This document shows, piece by piece, positions 1-7,162 of a DNA stretch of 35,330 nt. Position numbers and translations under genes: made by a program. The stretch is from an uncultured Bacteroidia bacterium. Its GTDB lineage: Bacteria; Bacteroidota; Bacteroidia; J057; CALDDN01. Positions within the stretch are counted from its first letter, which is position 1. Each line of letters begins with the position of its first letter. The stretch lies in the NCBI GenBank assembly GCA_937936615.1, contig CALDDN010000030.1, positions 1 to 35,330 of the forward strand, in the 5' to 3' direction. The notes below the pieces were generated by a model. The model was given only the letters and a program-made list of their open reading frames with translations, did no database searches and was not told the origin of the DNA.

Positions 1-43
1 CGCCATTGGCGGGGCCGATGTTTTATTTAGGTGTTGATGGCAC

Positions 44-2656
44 TTAGGCTAGCGCGGGTTCGTTGCGGAAAACAACTTGATTCTGCTCGTTCAGATCAAC
101 CAGAATCGGATGCTCTTTGGATATTGAACCCGAAAGAATCAGTTTGGCCAGTTCATCCACTACCTTGCGTTGAACCACGCGCTTGAGCGGACGAGCTCCG
201 AACTGCGGGTCATAGCCGAGCTGTGCCAGCCAGTCGGCTGCCTCATTCGAAAACTCCAGCTGCAGGTCGCGCTCTTTGAGCATTTTTTTCAGGTTTTGCA
301 GCTGAAGATTGACAATCGCACGAATCTCGTCGCGGTTCAGCGGCGTAAAGAGAATCGTTTCATCGATTCGGTTCAAGAACTCGGGTGGCAGAGTCTTTTT
401 CAGCAAATCGTGTACTTCCAGCCGTATGCGGGCCATGACTTCGTCGCGGTTCTCGTCGTTCAGAATTTCAAGTCGCTGCTGAATCAGGTGAGCACCGAGG
501 TTGGATGTCATTATGATGATCGTATTCCGGAAATTGGCAGTACGCCCTTTGTTATCGGTCAAGCGTCCATCATCCAAGACCTGAAGTAGAATATTAAATA
601 CGTCTGGATGTGCTTTTTCAATTTCATCTAATAATACAACCGAATAGGGTCGACGACGAATCGCTTCAGTCAATTGACCTCCCTCATCATAGCCAACATA
701 TCCCGGAGGGGCTCCAACCAGTCGGCTGACCGCATGCTTTTCCTGATATTCGGACATATCGATGCGCACCAGCGCATTTTCATCATTAAATAAATAATCA
801 GCCAGGCTGCGGGCCAGTTCCGTTTTTCCGACACCGGTCGAACCGATGAAAATAAATGAACCAATTGGTTTGCGGGGGTCAGAAAGACCGGCACGGTTCC
901 GACGGATCGCATTCGATACCGCTGCAATAGCAGCCTCTTGACCGATCACCCGTTGGTGAAGTTCGTCTTCCATCCGCAAAAGCTTTTCACGCTCGCTTTC
1001 GAGCATACGGGCGACAGGAATACCGGTCCAGCGGGCAATGATTTCTGCGATTTTTTCTGCATCTACTTCTTCGCTCAAGAGGCGTTTTCCGCTGCCGGTC
1101 TCCGTCAGTTCTTTTTTAAGAGCTTCAATTCGTTTCTCTTGTTCGACTATTTTACCGTAACGGATTTCAGCAGCCAGCCCCCAGTCGGCATTGCGCTCGG
1201 CCCGATCGGCTTCGTTTCGAAGCATTTCTATTTTTTCCTGCGCTTCGCGGATTTCCTGGATCAGACTTTTCTCGTGCTTCCATTGTGCCCGCAATTGATC
1301 ACGCTGAGTAATGAGTTGATTTATTACTTCTGTTAACTCAGCTATTTTCTTTTCGTCCTTTTCGCGGCGAATGGCTTCACGTTCTATTTCCAGCTGCCGG
1401 ATGCGCCGCTCCAGTTCGTCCAGTTCTTCGGGTAGCGAATCGATTTCGAGTCGCAACTTGGCTGCGGCTTCATCCATGAGGTCGATGGCTTTATCGGGTA
1501 AATAGCGGTCAGAAATATACCGCTGCGATAGTTCGACCGCCGCAACAATAGCCCCGTCGGTAATCCGCACACCGTGGTGAACCTCGTATTTTTCTTTGAT
1601 GCCCCGCAAAATCGAGATGGCATCTTCGGCATCCGGTTCATCGACATATACGGGCTGAAACCGCCGTTCGAGGGCCTTATCTTTTTCGATATACTTCTGG
1701 TATTCATCGAGGGTCGTGGCTCCGATGGCCCGCAGCTCGCCCCGTGCCAGTGCCGGTTTCAGAATGTTGGCCGCATCCATAGCTCCATCACTCCGGCCAG
1801 CACCAACGAGGGTATGAATCTCATCGATAAAGATCATAATTTCGCCGTTCGACCGGATGACCTCATTGACTACCGCTTTAAGCCGTTCCTCAAATTCGCC
1901 GCGGTATTTGGCACCGGCCAGCAAGGCCCCCATATCGAGAGCGACCAAGGTTTTGTTTTTTAAATTTTCGGGTACATCACCTTGGACAATGCGGTGGGCG
2001 ATCCCCTCGGCTATGGCTGTCTTACCTACGCCCGGTTCCCCGATAAGAATCGGGTTGTTTTTGTTGCGCCGCGATAAAATCTGCATTACGCGGCGTATTT
2101 CTTCATCGCGTCCGATAACCGGATCGAGCTTGCCATCGCGAGCCAGCTCGGTCAGGTTTTGGGCATAGCGTTTCAGGGCATTGAATTTGGATTCAGCGTT
2201 CTGATCCTTGACTTGCGAGCCTCCACGCAAATCCTTGATGACTTTCAATACATCTGCATCATTTAACCCCTGGTCCTTGAGTAATTGTCCGGCTTTGGAC
2301 TTAACATCCAGTAAGCCGAGGAGCAGATGCTCGACGGTGATGAATTCATCGCCCAAGGCCGAAAGCCGCTTTTTGGCCGCATCGATAGTCTGAGCCAGCT
2401 CGTTGGATAGATAGGGCCCACTGCTGCTTTCCAGTACTTTAGGGTACGATTCAATTAATTCTTGCGTTTTTTGGCTTAAATAGCCGATGTTTACATTTAG
2501 TTTTTTCAGCAAAAAAGGCAATACGGTGTCATCCGATTGCAGCAGCCCTTTGAGCAGGTGGCCTGTCTCGACGGCCTGCTGGCCGTTGGCCTTTGCCGCC
2601 TCGACAGCTGCCTCGATCGCCTCCTGGGCTTTGAGAGTGAATTGGTTGAGGTTCAT
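44..2656 (-). CDS. clpB: ATP-dependent disaggregase ClpB
   Basis: Hexameric AAA+ chaperone that pulls polypeptides out of cytosolic aggregates together with DnaK, mainly in heat stress. At 870 residues it has the full family length. In order it shows an N-terminal Clp repeat domain (about 1-145), a first AAA module with Walker A GEPGVGKT at 206-213, a long charged coiled-coil middle domain (about 410-540) that distinguishes ClpB from ClpA/ClpC, a second AAA module with Walker A GSTGVGKT near 608, and a C-terminal D2-small domain. The substrate-loop signature [13 protein letters not shown] is intact. The ATG at 2656 gives the normal N-terminus. It is divergent from the next plus-strand gene. 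I saw no CIRCE-type inverted repeat in the 160-base gap, so heat control, if any, is probably through sigma factor or promoter strength. Confidence 0.97.
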   Translation of the reverse strand: MNLNQFTLKAQEAIEAAVEAAKANGQQAVETGHLLKGLLQSDDTVLPFLLKKLNVNIGYLSQKTQELIESYPKVLESSSGPYLSNELAQTIDAAKKRLSALGDEFITVEHLLLGLLDVKSKAGQLLKDQGLNDADVLKVIKDLRGGSQVKDQNAESKFNALKRYAQNLTELARDGKLDPVIGRDEEIRRVMQILSRRNKNNPILIGEPGVGKTAIAEGIAHRIVQGDVPENLKNKTLVALDMGALLAGAKYRGEFEERLKAVVNEVIRSNGEIMIFIDEIHTLVGAGRSDGAMDAANILKPALARGELRAIGATTLDEYQKYIEKDKALERRFQPVYVDEPDAEDAISILRGIKEKYEVHHGVRITDGAIVAAVELSQRYISDRYLPDKAIDLMDEAAAKLRLEIDSLPEELDELERRIRQLEIEREAIRREKDEKKIAELTEVINQLITQRDQLRAQWKHEKSLIQEIREAQEKIEMLRNEADRAERNADWGLAAEIRYGKIVEQEKRIEALKKELTETGSGKRLLSEEVDAEKIAEIIARWTGIPVARMLESEREKLLRMEDELHQRVIGQEAAIAAVSNAIRRNRAGLSDPRKPIGSFIFIGSTGVGKTELARSLADYLFNDENALVRIDMSEYQEKHAVSRLVGAPPGYVGYDEGGQLTEAIRRRPYSVVLLDEIEKAHPDVFNILLQVLDDGRLTDNKGRTANFRNTIIIMTSNLGAHLIQQRLEILNDENRDEVMARIRLEVHDLLKKTLPPEFLNRIDETILFTPLNRDEIRAIVNLQLQNLKKMLKERDLQLEFSNEAADWLAQLGYDPQFGARPLKRVVQRKVVDELAKLILSGSISKEHPILVDLNEQNQVVFRNEPALA

Positions 2657-2816
2657 GGAATACTTGATTTTGATGCAGCTAGCGTTGCAAGTACGGTGCA
2701 GTCCTTCATTTGACTGCCATGCTGTCAGGGTGTGGCGTGGTTGTATTCTTGATTTGAATGTTTAACTTGCAATGCTGTCAAGCGCAGGAAGTTTGGCACG
2801 TTAAAAAGTTGTTTAT

Positions 2817-3197
2817 ATGGACTTTCTTGGAAGCCTCGGTCAAAGTCTGCAGAAGGACGGGCTGAAAGCACTTATCGAAACGCTTGGAACCAAGTATAAT
2901 CTGCCTGCGAGTGTAACTTCTGCAGTCAATGGTTTGGTTGGGCGCATCGATGACCAACAGCTCAAAGCACTGACGGGTGCTCTGCAGGGCTTGGGATCGG
3001 GCAATTACACCGAGGCCTTGAGCCAGTTTCGTAACCTGACGCAGCAGCTCCCCGACGAGGGTATTCTGCGCTGGTTCAAAGGGGCTTTGGAATTGAAAGA
3101 CGGGCAGGCGGTGCAGGCTCAAGCCGACCTCAAACAAGCCCAGCAACTCGACAGCCAGCTGCCCGATTTCTCCTCACTCCTTTCTTTATTAAAGTAA
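2817..3197 (+). CDS. Small TPR-like hypothetical protein
   Basis: 126 residues, no signal peptide, probably cytosolic. The N-terminal half is a short amphipathic segment with a run resembling the start of DUF937/YidB-like proteins (MDFLGSLGQSLQKDG). The C-terminal half (about 60-126) has the spacing of one or two TPR-type helix pairs: small residues, then EALSQFRNLTQQLP, GALELKDG and ADLKQAQQLD. I do not recognise a named family. It is the first gene of a likely bicistronic unit: the next gene starts 17 bases after its stop, and both are followed by one strong terminator. The ATG at 2817 is the only reasonable start. A protein-protein interaction role is inferred only from the helix-repeat look. 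Confidence 0.75.
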   Translation: MDFLGSLGQSLQKDGLKALIETLGTKYNLPASVTSAVNGLVGRIDDQQLKALTGALQGLGSGNYTEALSQFRNLTQQLPDEGILRWFKGALELKDGQAVQAQADLKQAQQLDSQLPDFSSLLSLLK

Positions 3198-3214
3198 TCC
3201 TGTTTTGTTCGGCT

Positions 3215-3427
3215 ATGAACCTCAATAAAGCCCTTACCAAAGCCTACGAAAGCAAGTCCTTCAAGGAACTGGTCGACGCGCCCGTCGATGCCATCGCCGG
3301 TATCAGTGCCAACGATGCCAGGCTCCTGCAGGAGGCATTCAATGTCAAAACGATTGGCGACCTGGCCAAGCTCAAGTATGTGCGCTGGGCGCAGGCCATT
3401 GCTACGCTCGCCGAAACCGAGGAATAA
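3215..3427 (+). CDS. Small helix-hairpin-helix-like protein
   Basis: 70 residues. The stretch PVDAIAGISANDARLLQEAF followed by VKTIGDLAKLKY and WAQAIATLAE has the shape of a helix-hairpin-helix unit (GIS-x-x-x-A-x-x-L and 'tigdLa'), as in small Bacteroidota proteins and in the DNA-binding tails of RuvA/PolX-like proteins. Non-specific nucleic acid binding or a protein contact is possible but not shown. It follows the TPR-like gene with a 17-base gap and precedes a terminator by about 20 bases, so the two are probably co-transcribed. Coding status is supported by spacing, the terminator and the clean hydrophobic pattern. Confidence 0.75.
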   Translation: MNLNKALTKAYESKSFKELVDAPVDAIAGISANDARLLQEAFNVKTIGDLAKLKYVRWAQAIATLAETEE

Positions 3428-3448
3428 ACCGGCTCTACCCGAAGTCCC

Positions 3449-3476
3449 GCCCGAAGCTTGCCGCTTCGGGCTTTTT
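3449..3476 (+). terminator. Intrinsic terminator of the small-gene pair
   Basis: Perfect 9-bp stem GCCCGAAGC / GCTTCGGGC (3449-3457 and 3463-3471) with a 5-base loop, followed directly by five T. It lies 22 bases after the stop of the helix-hairpin-helix-like gene. The following M43 protease gene starts only 28 bases further on, so its promoter must overlap or lie very close to this structure. Confidence 0.87.
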
Positions 3477-3504
3477 GCTATATTAGAGGCTAAACCTGTG
3501 ATTC

Positions 3505-5340
3505 ATGCGTCGATATTTTGCTTCTATTGCTTTTGCTTTGGTATTTTGGGCGATCTGTGGCATGGTGCCGCACGATTCGCTTGCCCAGCAGCCTGACGAT
3601 TGGTGCGGTACCGGTCGGGTACTGGAGTTCCAGCTTTCGCGCCAGCCGGATTTGATTCAGCGGGCCTTGCATCGGCGTGAGAACCGAAGTGCGCCAGCCG
3701 GTAAAACAGCCGAACACAAAATTTATCGCTTCCCGGTCGTGGTACATGTCATTCATGATAATGGAGTCGAAAATATATCGCGGGCGCAGATCGAAAGCAT
3801 GATTACGGTGCTTAATCAGGCGTTTCGCCATATTTCGCTCAAACCCGACTTTACCCCTACCGAGGATTTCGGAAATGGCCCCGACGTGGGCTTCGAGTTC
3901 TTTCTGGCGCGGCGCGACCCCCAGGGCAACTGTACCGATGGCATTAACCGCGTCCGTTCGCCGCTGACCGTGCACCGCCCCTTCAACAGCGAGGGCCAGT
4001 TTGATTACGCGCTCGATTCGACGCTCAAAAATCTATCCCGTTGGGATACCCGAAAGTACATCAACATCTGGGTGATCCGCTCGATGGGCACGGTGGGCGG
4101 CTACGCCTATCTGCCCTGGGAAAACACAATTACCGATTACCTCGATGGCATCGTGATGCGCCACGATGCGTCGGGCAATCGCGGGACTTCCCAGTTTTTC
4201 AAGACCTTAGCCCATGAAATGGGACATTATTTCGGTCTGATGCACCCCTTCGACAACGGACACCCGCGCATGCGTCCCGAACAGGACAGCTGCGGCGGCA
4301 ACAGCCCCGCCACCTGCCGCGATTCGGGCGACTACGTCTGCGATACCCCGCCGAGCACCCGGGCGTTTTTCGACTGTGTCGACCGCAACACCTGCACCGA
4401 AACACCCGTCGACCGCAACGACAACAAAGAAAACTACATGTCCTACAACGACGACCGCTGCCGCAACATGTTTACGCCCGGCCAGATCGAGCTGATGTAC
4501 AGCTATTTTGAAGAATACCGCCTGGCCATGGCCTCGGAAGAAAACCTGCGGGCCACGGGCTGGTACGACAGCCTGACCGTCGACCCTATCGGCATGGTGG
4601 CCCTCTGCGCCAACAGTCAGGCCCAGCGCGAGCCGGTTCGGCTTCGGGCTTCGGGTGCGCAGACCTACACCTGGGCACCGGCTACGGGCCTGGATCGCAC
4701 CGACGGGCCGGAGGTCGTGCTCAGCCGCGAGGATGTAGGCACCTTTACTTACACCGTTACCGGAACGGGTGTGGCTTGTGGTAACGCCACCCAGCGGGTT
4801 ACGGTGCCCGTTGTTGCGCCCCGTCTTTTGTTTCTGACGGCTGATGTTGTAAACCAGCCCAACGGGCTGGCTACGATCGAGGCGGTAGCCGGTGGCGGCC
4901 TGCCCCCTTACAAGTATGCGGTCGAGCCTCATGACCCCTTTCAGCCGAACTTCTGGCAGGAATCGGCTCGATTCGAGGACCTGGCTTCGGGCAATTACAC
5001 GGTTTCGGTGCTCGATCAGGCGGGCTGCCGACTCAGCACCCAGCTTCAGGTTACTGTTTCGCGGGGTGGGACGAAGTCCCCGCTCGCTGCCCTACGCTCT
5101 TACCCCAATCCGGTTGCAGGCGACTGCCTGACGCTCGAGTGGCCCCTGCCCGTCCCTCAGCTGCTGAACTGGTCGCTCTCGGGTGTGGACGGACGCCAAG
5201 TGAACAGCGGTTGGGCCAGCTTGGAGGCCGGCCAGAACCGCGTCGAGTTACCGGTAGGCAACCTGCCCACCGGGGTCTGGTTTCTGCACGTGCGCACTGC
5301 CGAGGGAGAGTCCCGTGTTCTGCGGGTGTTGCGTCTTTGA
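3505..5340 (+). CDS. Secreted M43 (cytophagalysin/pappalysin-type) metalloprotease with T9SS tail
   Basis: Zinc endopeptidase predicted to be exported through Sec and then the type IX secretion system. Residues 1-28 form a signal peptide ending SLAQQ. The catalytic domain (about 70-350) contains the metzincin site HEMGHYFGLMH with zinc ligands H237, H241 and H247 and general base E238, and a Met-turn NYMSYND with M312. Paired cysteines around CDTPP and CTETP fit the family. A PKD/Ig-like region (about 355-520) follows. The last 80 residues start SYPNPVAGD and end in a basic, hydrophobic tail (RVLRVLRL), the usual type A T9SS sorting domain. Its 3' end overlaps the convergent lipoprotein gene by 93 bases. 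The substrate is unknown; nutritional or matrix proteolysis is an inference. Confidence 0.92.
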   Translation: MRRYFASIAFALVFWAICGMVPHDSLAQQPDDWCGTGRVLEFQLSRQPDLIQRALHRRENRSAPAGKTAEHKIYRFPVVVHVIHDNGVENISRAQIESMITVLNQAFRHISLKPDFTPTEDFGNGPDVGFEFFLARRDPQGNCTDGINRVRSPLTVHRPFNSEGQFDYALDSTLKNLSRWDTRKYINIWVIRSMGTVGGYAYLPWENTITDYLDGIVMRHDASGNRGTSQFFKTLAHEMGHYFGLMHPFDNGHPRMRPEQDSCGGNSPATCRDSGDYVCDTPPSTRAFFDCVDRNTCTETPVDRNDNKENYMSYNDDRCRNMFTPGQIELMYSYFEEYRLAMASEENLRATGWYDSLTVDPIGMVALCANSQAQREPVRLRASGAQTYTWAPATGLDRTDGPEVVLSREDVGTFTYTVTGTGVACGNATQRVTVPVVAPRLLFLTADVVNQPNGLATIEAVAGGGLPPYKYAVEPHDPFQPNFWQESARFEDLASGNYTVSVLDQAGCRLSTQLQVTVSRGGTKSPLAALRSYPNPVAGDCLTLEWPLPVPQLLNWSLSGVDGRQVNSGWASLEAGQNRVELPVGNLPTGVWFLHVRTAEGESRVLRVLRL

Positions 5341-6015
5341 CTCCCAATATTGCAAGGGGTCGAACTGCCGGCCCAGCGTGTCGGCCAACACACCGGATTT
5401 CCCCTTTCGATACCGGACGAAGGGCAGATCGCACCGAAAGGTACCCGTTTCCTGGGTGCTGTCGGCATTGAGCACCGGATGAACCAAATGTAGCGCACCT
5501 ATGGCAGGCTGGCCTGTGCGCCGTACCCATTCCTGGGCCACGCCCGCGCTGTAGCACGAAAGGAACAGGGCCTCGCTAATGCCTTCGATCAACAGGCTGT
5601 CGGAGGGCAGGGCAGAAAAAAAATTCTGGCGCGGCCCCCCGCCATATTTGAGAGCCAGATCGGCGCGGGTGCGGATGGTGTCGCGGTAAATGCCGTTGCG
5701 TTCGGCCATAAAGAGACCGAAGCCATCGCCATGGCCCAGAAATACCAGTGGCCGCGGCGCGGTCGAGTAAGCTACTTCGGTATGGAGCAGCTGCAGGGCC
5801 TGTTGCCCGTTGCGGGCGATGAGCAGGGGGCCACCTGTATGCCGGCGCAGGTGCAAGGCTCGCTGCCGAAAGCTCAGGTTGTCGCGGTGCCGGTCGGGCC
5901 GGTCGCTCCAGCCAATCCAGTAAATGGGGCTGGCTGCCGGAGGTGCCGGTGGGTTGGTTGAGTTGGGGCGGCAGGCCGAAAAAGCAAGCAGCAGACCAAA
6001 AACCAGAATACGCAT
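5248..6015 (-). CDS. Lipoprotein with possible clan CD (caspase-like) His/Cys pair
   Basis: 255 residues. The N-terminus MRILVFGLLLAFSAC looks like a lipoprotein signal with the lipidated cysteine at 15, so an envelope location is likely. I do not recognise a named family. Two hydrophobic strands end in motifs resembling clan CD peptidases: PLVFLGHGDGFG with H95-G96, and ALFLSCYSAG with C154, in the right order and 59 residues apart. Caspases, gingipains and CHAT proteases share this 'strand-HG ... strand-C-x-S/A-G' layout. Peptidase activity is inferred and the match could be coincidental. The last ~31 residues lie antisense to the end of the M43 gene and look low in structure, so the frame may have lost an earlier stop. 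A terminator for the upstream gene separates it from that gene. Confidence 0.7.
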   Translation of the reverse strand: MRILVFGLLLAFSACRPNSTNPPAPPAASPIYWIGWSDRPDRHRDNLSFRQRALHLRRHTGGPLLIARNGQQALQLLHTEVAYSTAPRPLVFLGHGDGFGLFMAERNGIYRDTIRTRADLALKYGGGPRQNFFSALPSDSLLIEGISEALFLSCYSAGVAQEWVRRTGQPAIGALHLVHPVLNADSTQETGTFRCDLPFVRYRKGKSGVLADTLGRQFDPLQYWESKTQHPQNTGLSLGSAHVQKPDPGGQVAYR

Positions 6016-6050
6016 CGAGCTGCGAAAGTAGAGCCTGGACTCTTTTGGAG

Positions 6051-6079
6051 AAAAAAAATCGGCCCCATCGGGGCCGATT
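6051..6079 (-). terminator. Intrinsic terminator after the 318-residue lipoprotein gene
   Basis: Read on the minus strand: a perfect 10-bp stem (AATCGGCCCC pairing with GGGGCCGATT, loop of 3) followed by six T. It lies 42 bases after the lipoprotein stop at 6121 and 36 bases before the start of the next minus-strand gene, so the two lipoprotein genes are probably separate transcription units. Confidence 0.87.
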
Positions 6080-6120
6080 CACATTTTACTTTGAATAAAT
6101 TACTTTGAATAAAGTCGGAA

Positions 6121-7077
6121 TTACTTTTCCATTTTGATGGAGATGCTGGCCGAGCCGGTTTCGTTGGGAGCCACGCTGTTGATAAGGATCAGGCCGTGCT
6201 TGTTGCCAAGGCCCGTGCGGAAGGCGATCACGTTACCGGCCTTGAACTGGCCACCCATGCCACCGGCTTCGACTTCGGTAATGCGCGAGCCTGGGGTGTT
6301 GCCGCCCGTTACTTGGGTGGGTGAGCCGGCATCGAAGGCGGGTTTGATGTTGTCTTCATCGTTCAGGTTGTTGAACTGGGCCGCTGTCAGGTTCGTTGTG
6401 CGGTATTCAACACCGACCACGCCCCAGTTGATGGCGAAGTTGCCGTAGAGGCTGCTGTTGTTGCGGGCGGGAGCCGAGGCCAGGTTGCTGCGCGAGGTGG
6501 GCGAGAAGAAGAAGGTGATGTCCACCAGGCTGGCGTTGGCTTGCGCTTCGGAGTTGTTGTAGCGTTGGCCGTTTTGCGTCGAGAAGAAGCCCTGCGTGTT
6601 GTTGAGCGTTACGTTGTTGTAGGCTTTGGGCGTTTTATCGACCGGCTGGGTGGTGTCGCGGGCGATGTTGTAGGTCAGCGTGCGGCTGGCCGACTTGCCG
6701 TCGCGGTCGACGACCGTAATGCGGTAGGCATCGGTACCGGTTGCGCCGCTGATGTTGCGGGCCGTAAAGTTGAGGGTGCGCTGCAGGCTCGCTACGTTCA
6801 GGTCTTTCTCGGTGTTGCCGGCTATGATGGAAAACGGCCCCCCGTCGCTTGCGAACTCGACACGGACTTCAGCCAGGTTTTTACCGTCGGGGCCTTTGTT
6901 GGCCGAGAACTGGATGCGGATCGGCGCACCCGGGCGCAGCGGGCTGCCCGTGGGCGTGGTGCTCGCATCGATCGTCAGCTTGGGATCTTCGTCTTTCTCA
7001 TCCTTCGAGCAGCTGGTGAACACCAGGCTTGCTGCCAGCATCAGCAGCAGAAGCAGTTTCACATTCAATACTTTCAT
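6121..7077 (-). CDS. Lipoprotein of unknown function
   Basis: 318 residues. The N-terminus MKVLNVKLLLLLMLAA ending in FTSCSKDEKDED gives a clear lipobox with cysteine at about 23, and the acidic/lysine stretch after the cysteine resembles Bacteroidota surface-export signals. The first half (about 35-150) has a beta-sandwich look with alternating hydrophobics (IRIQFSANKG, VRVEFAS, YRITVVDRDGKSASRTLTYNI), as in Ig-like/PKD folds. The second half is Asn/Thr rich with phrases such as AFDAGSPTQV and IAFRTGLGNKHGLILI. No catalytic motif is visible. It is followed by a strong terminator and preceded by an 85-base gap. In the gap a minus-strand TTTG, then TAATTTCG 17 bases on, weakly resembles the phylum promoter. 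Confidence 0.85.
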   Translation of the reverse strand: MKVLNVKLLLLLMLAASLVFTSCSKDEKDEDPKLTIDASTTPTGSPLRPGAPIRIQFSANKGPDGKNLAEVRVEFASDGGPFSIIAGNTEKDLNVASLQRTLNFTARNISGATGTDAYRITVVDRDGKSASRTLTYNIARDTTQPVDKTPKAYNNVTLNNTQGFFSTQNGQRYNNSEAQANASLVDITFFFSPTSRSNLASAPARNNSSLYGNFAINWGVVGVEYRTTNLTAAQFNNLNDEDNIKPAFDAGSPTQVTGGNTPGSRITEVEAGGMGGQFKAGNVIAFRTGLGNKHGLILINSVAPNETGSASISIKMEK

Positions 7078-7162
7078 AGGGGTAGGTTTTAGGGTTTTGG
7101 GTCTTGGAACTAAACGGGTGCGAAATTACGAAAGTTTGTCGATATCAAAAATTTGGATTCAG

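Noticed and set aside
5576-6082. 168-residue minus-strand frame overlapping the caspase-like lipoprotein
   Set aside because: Out-of-frame Arg/Pro-rich translation of the same DNA; the in-frame version has a lipobox and structured strands.
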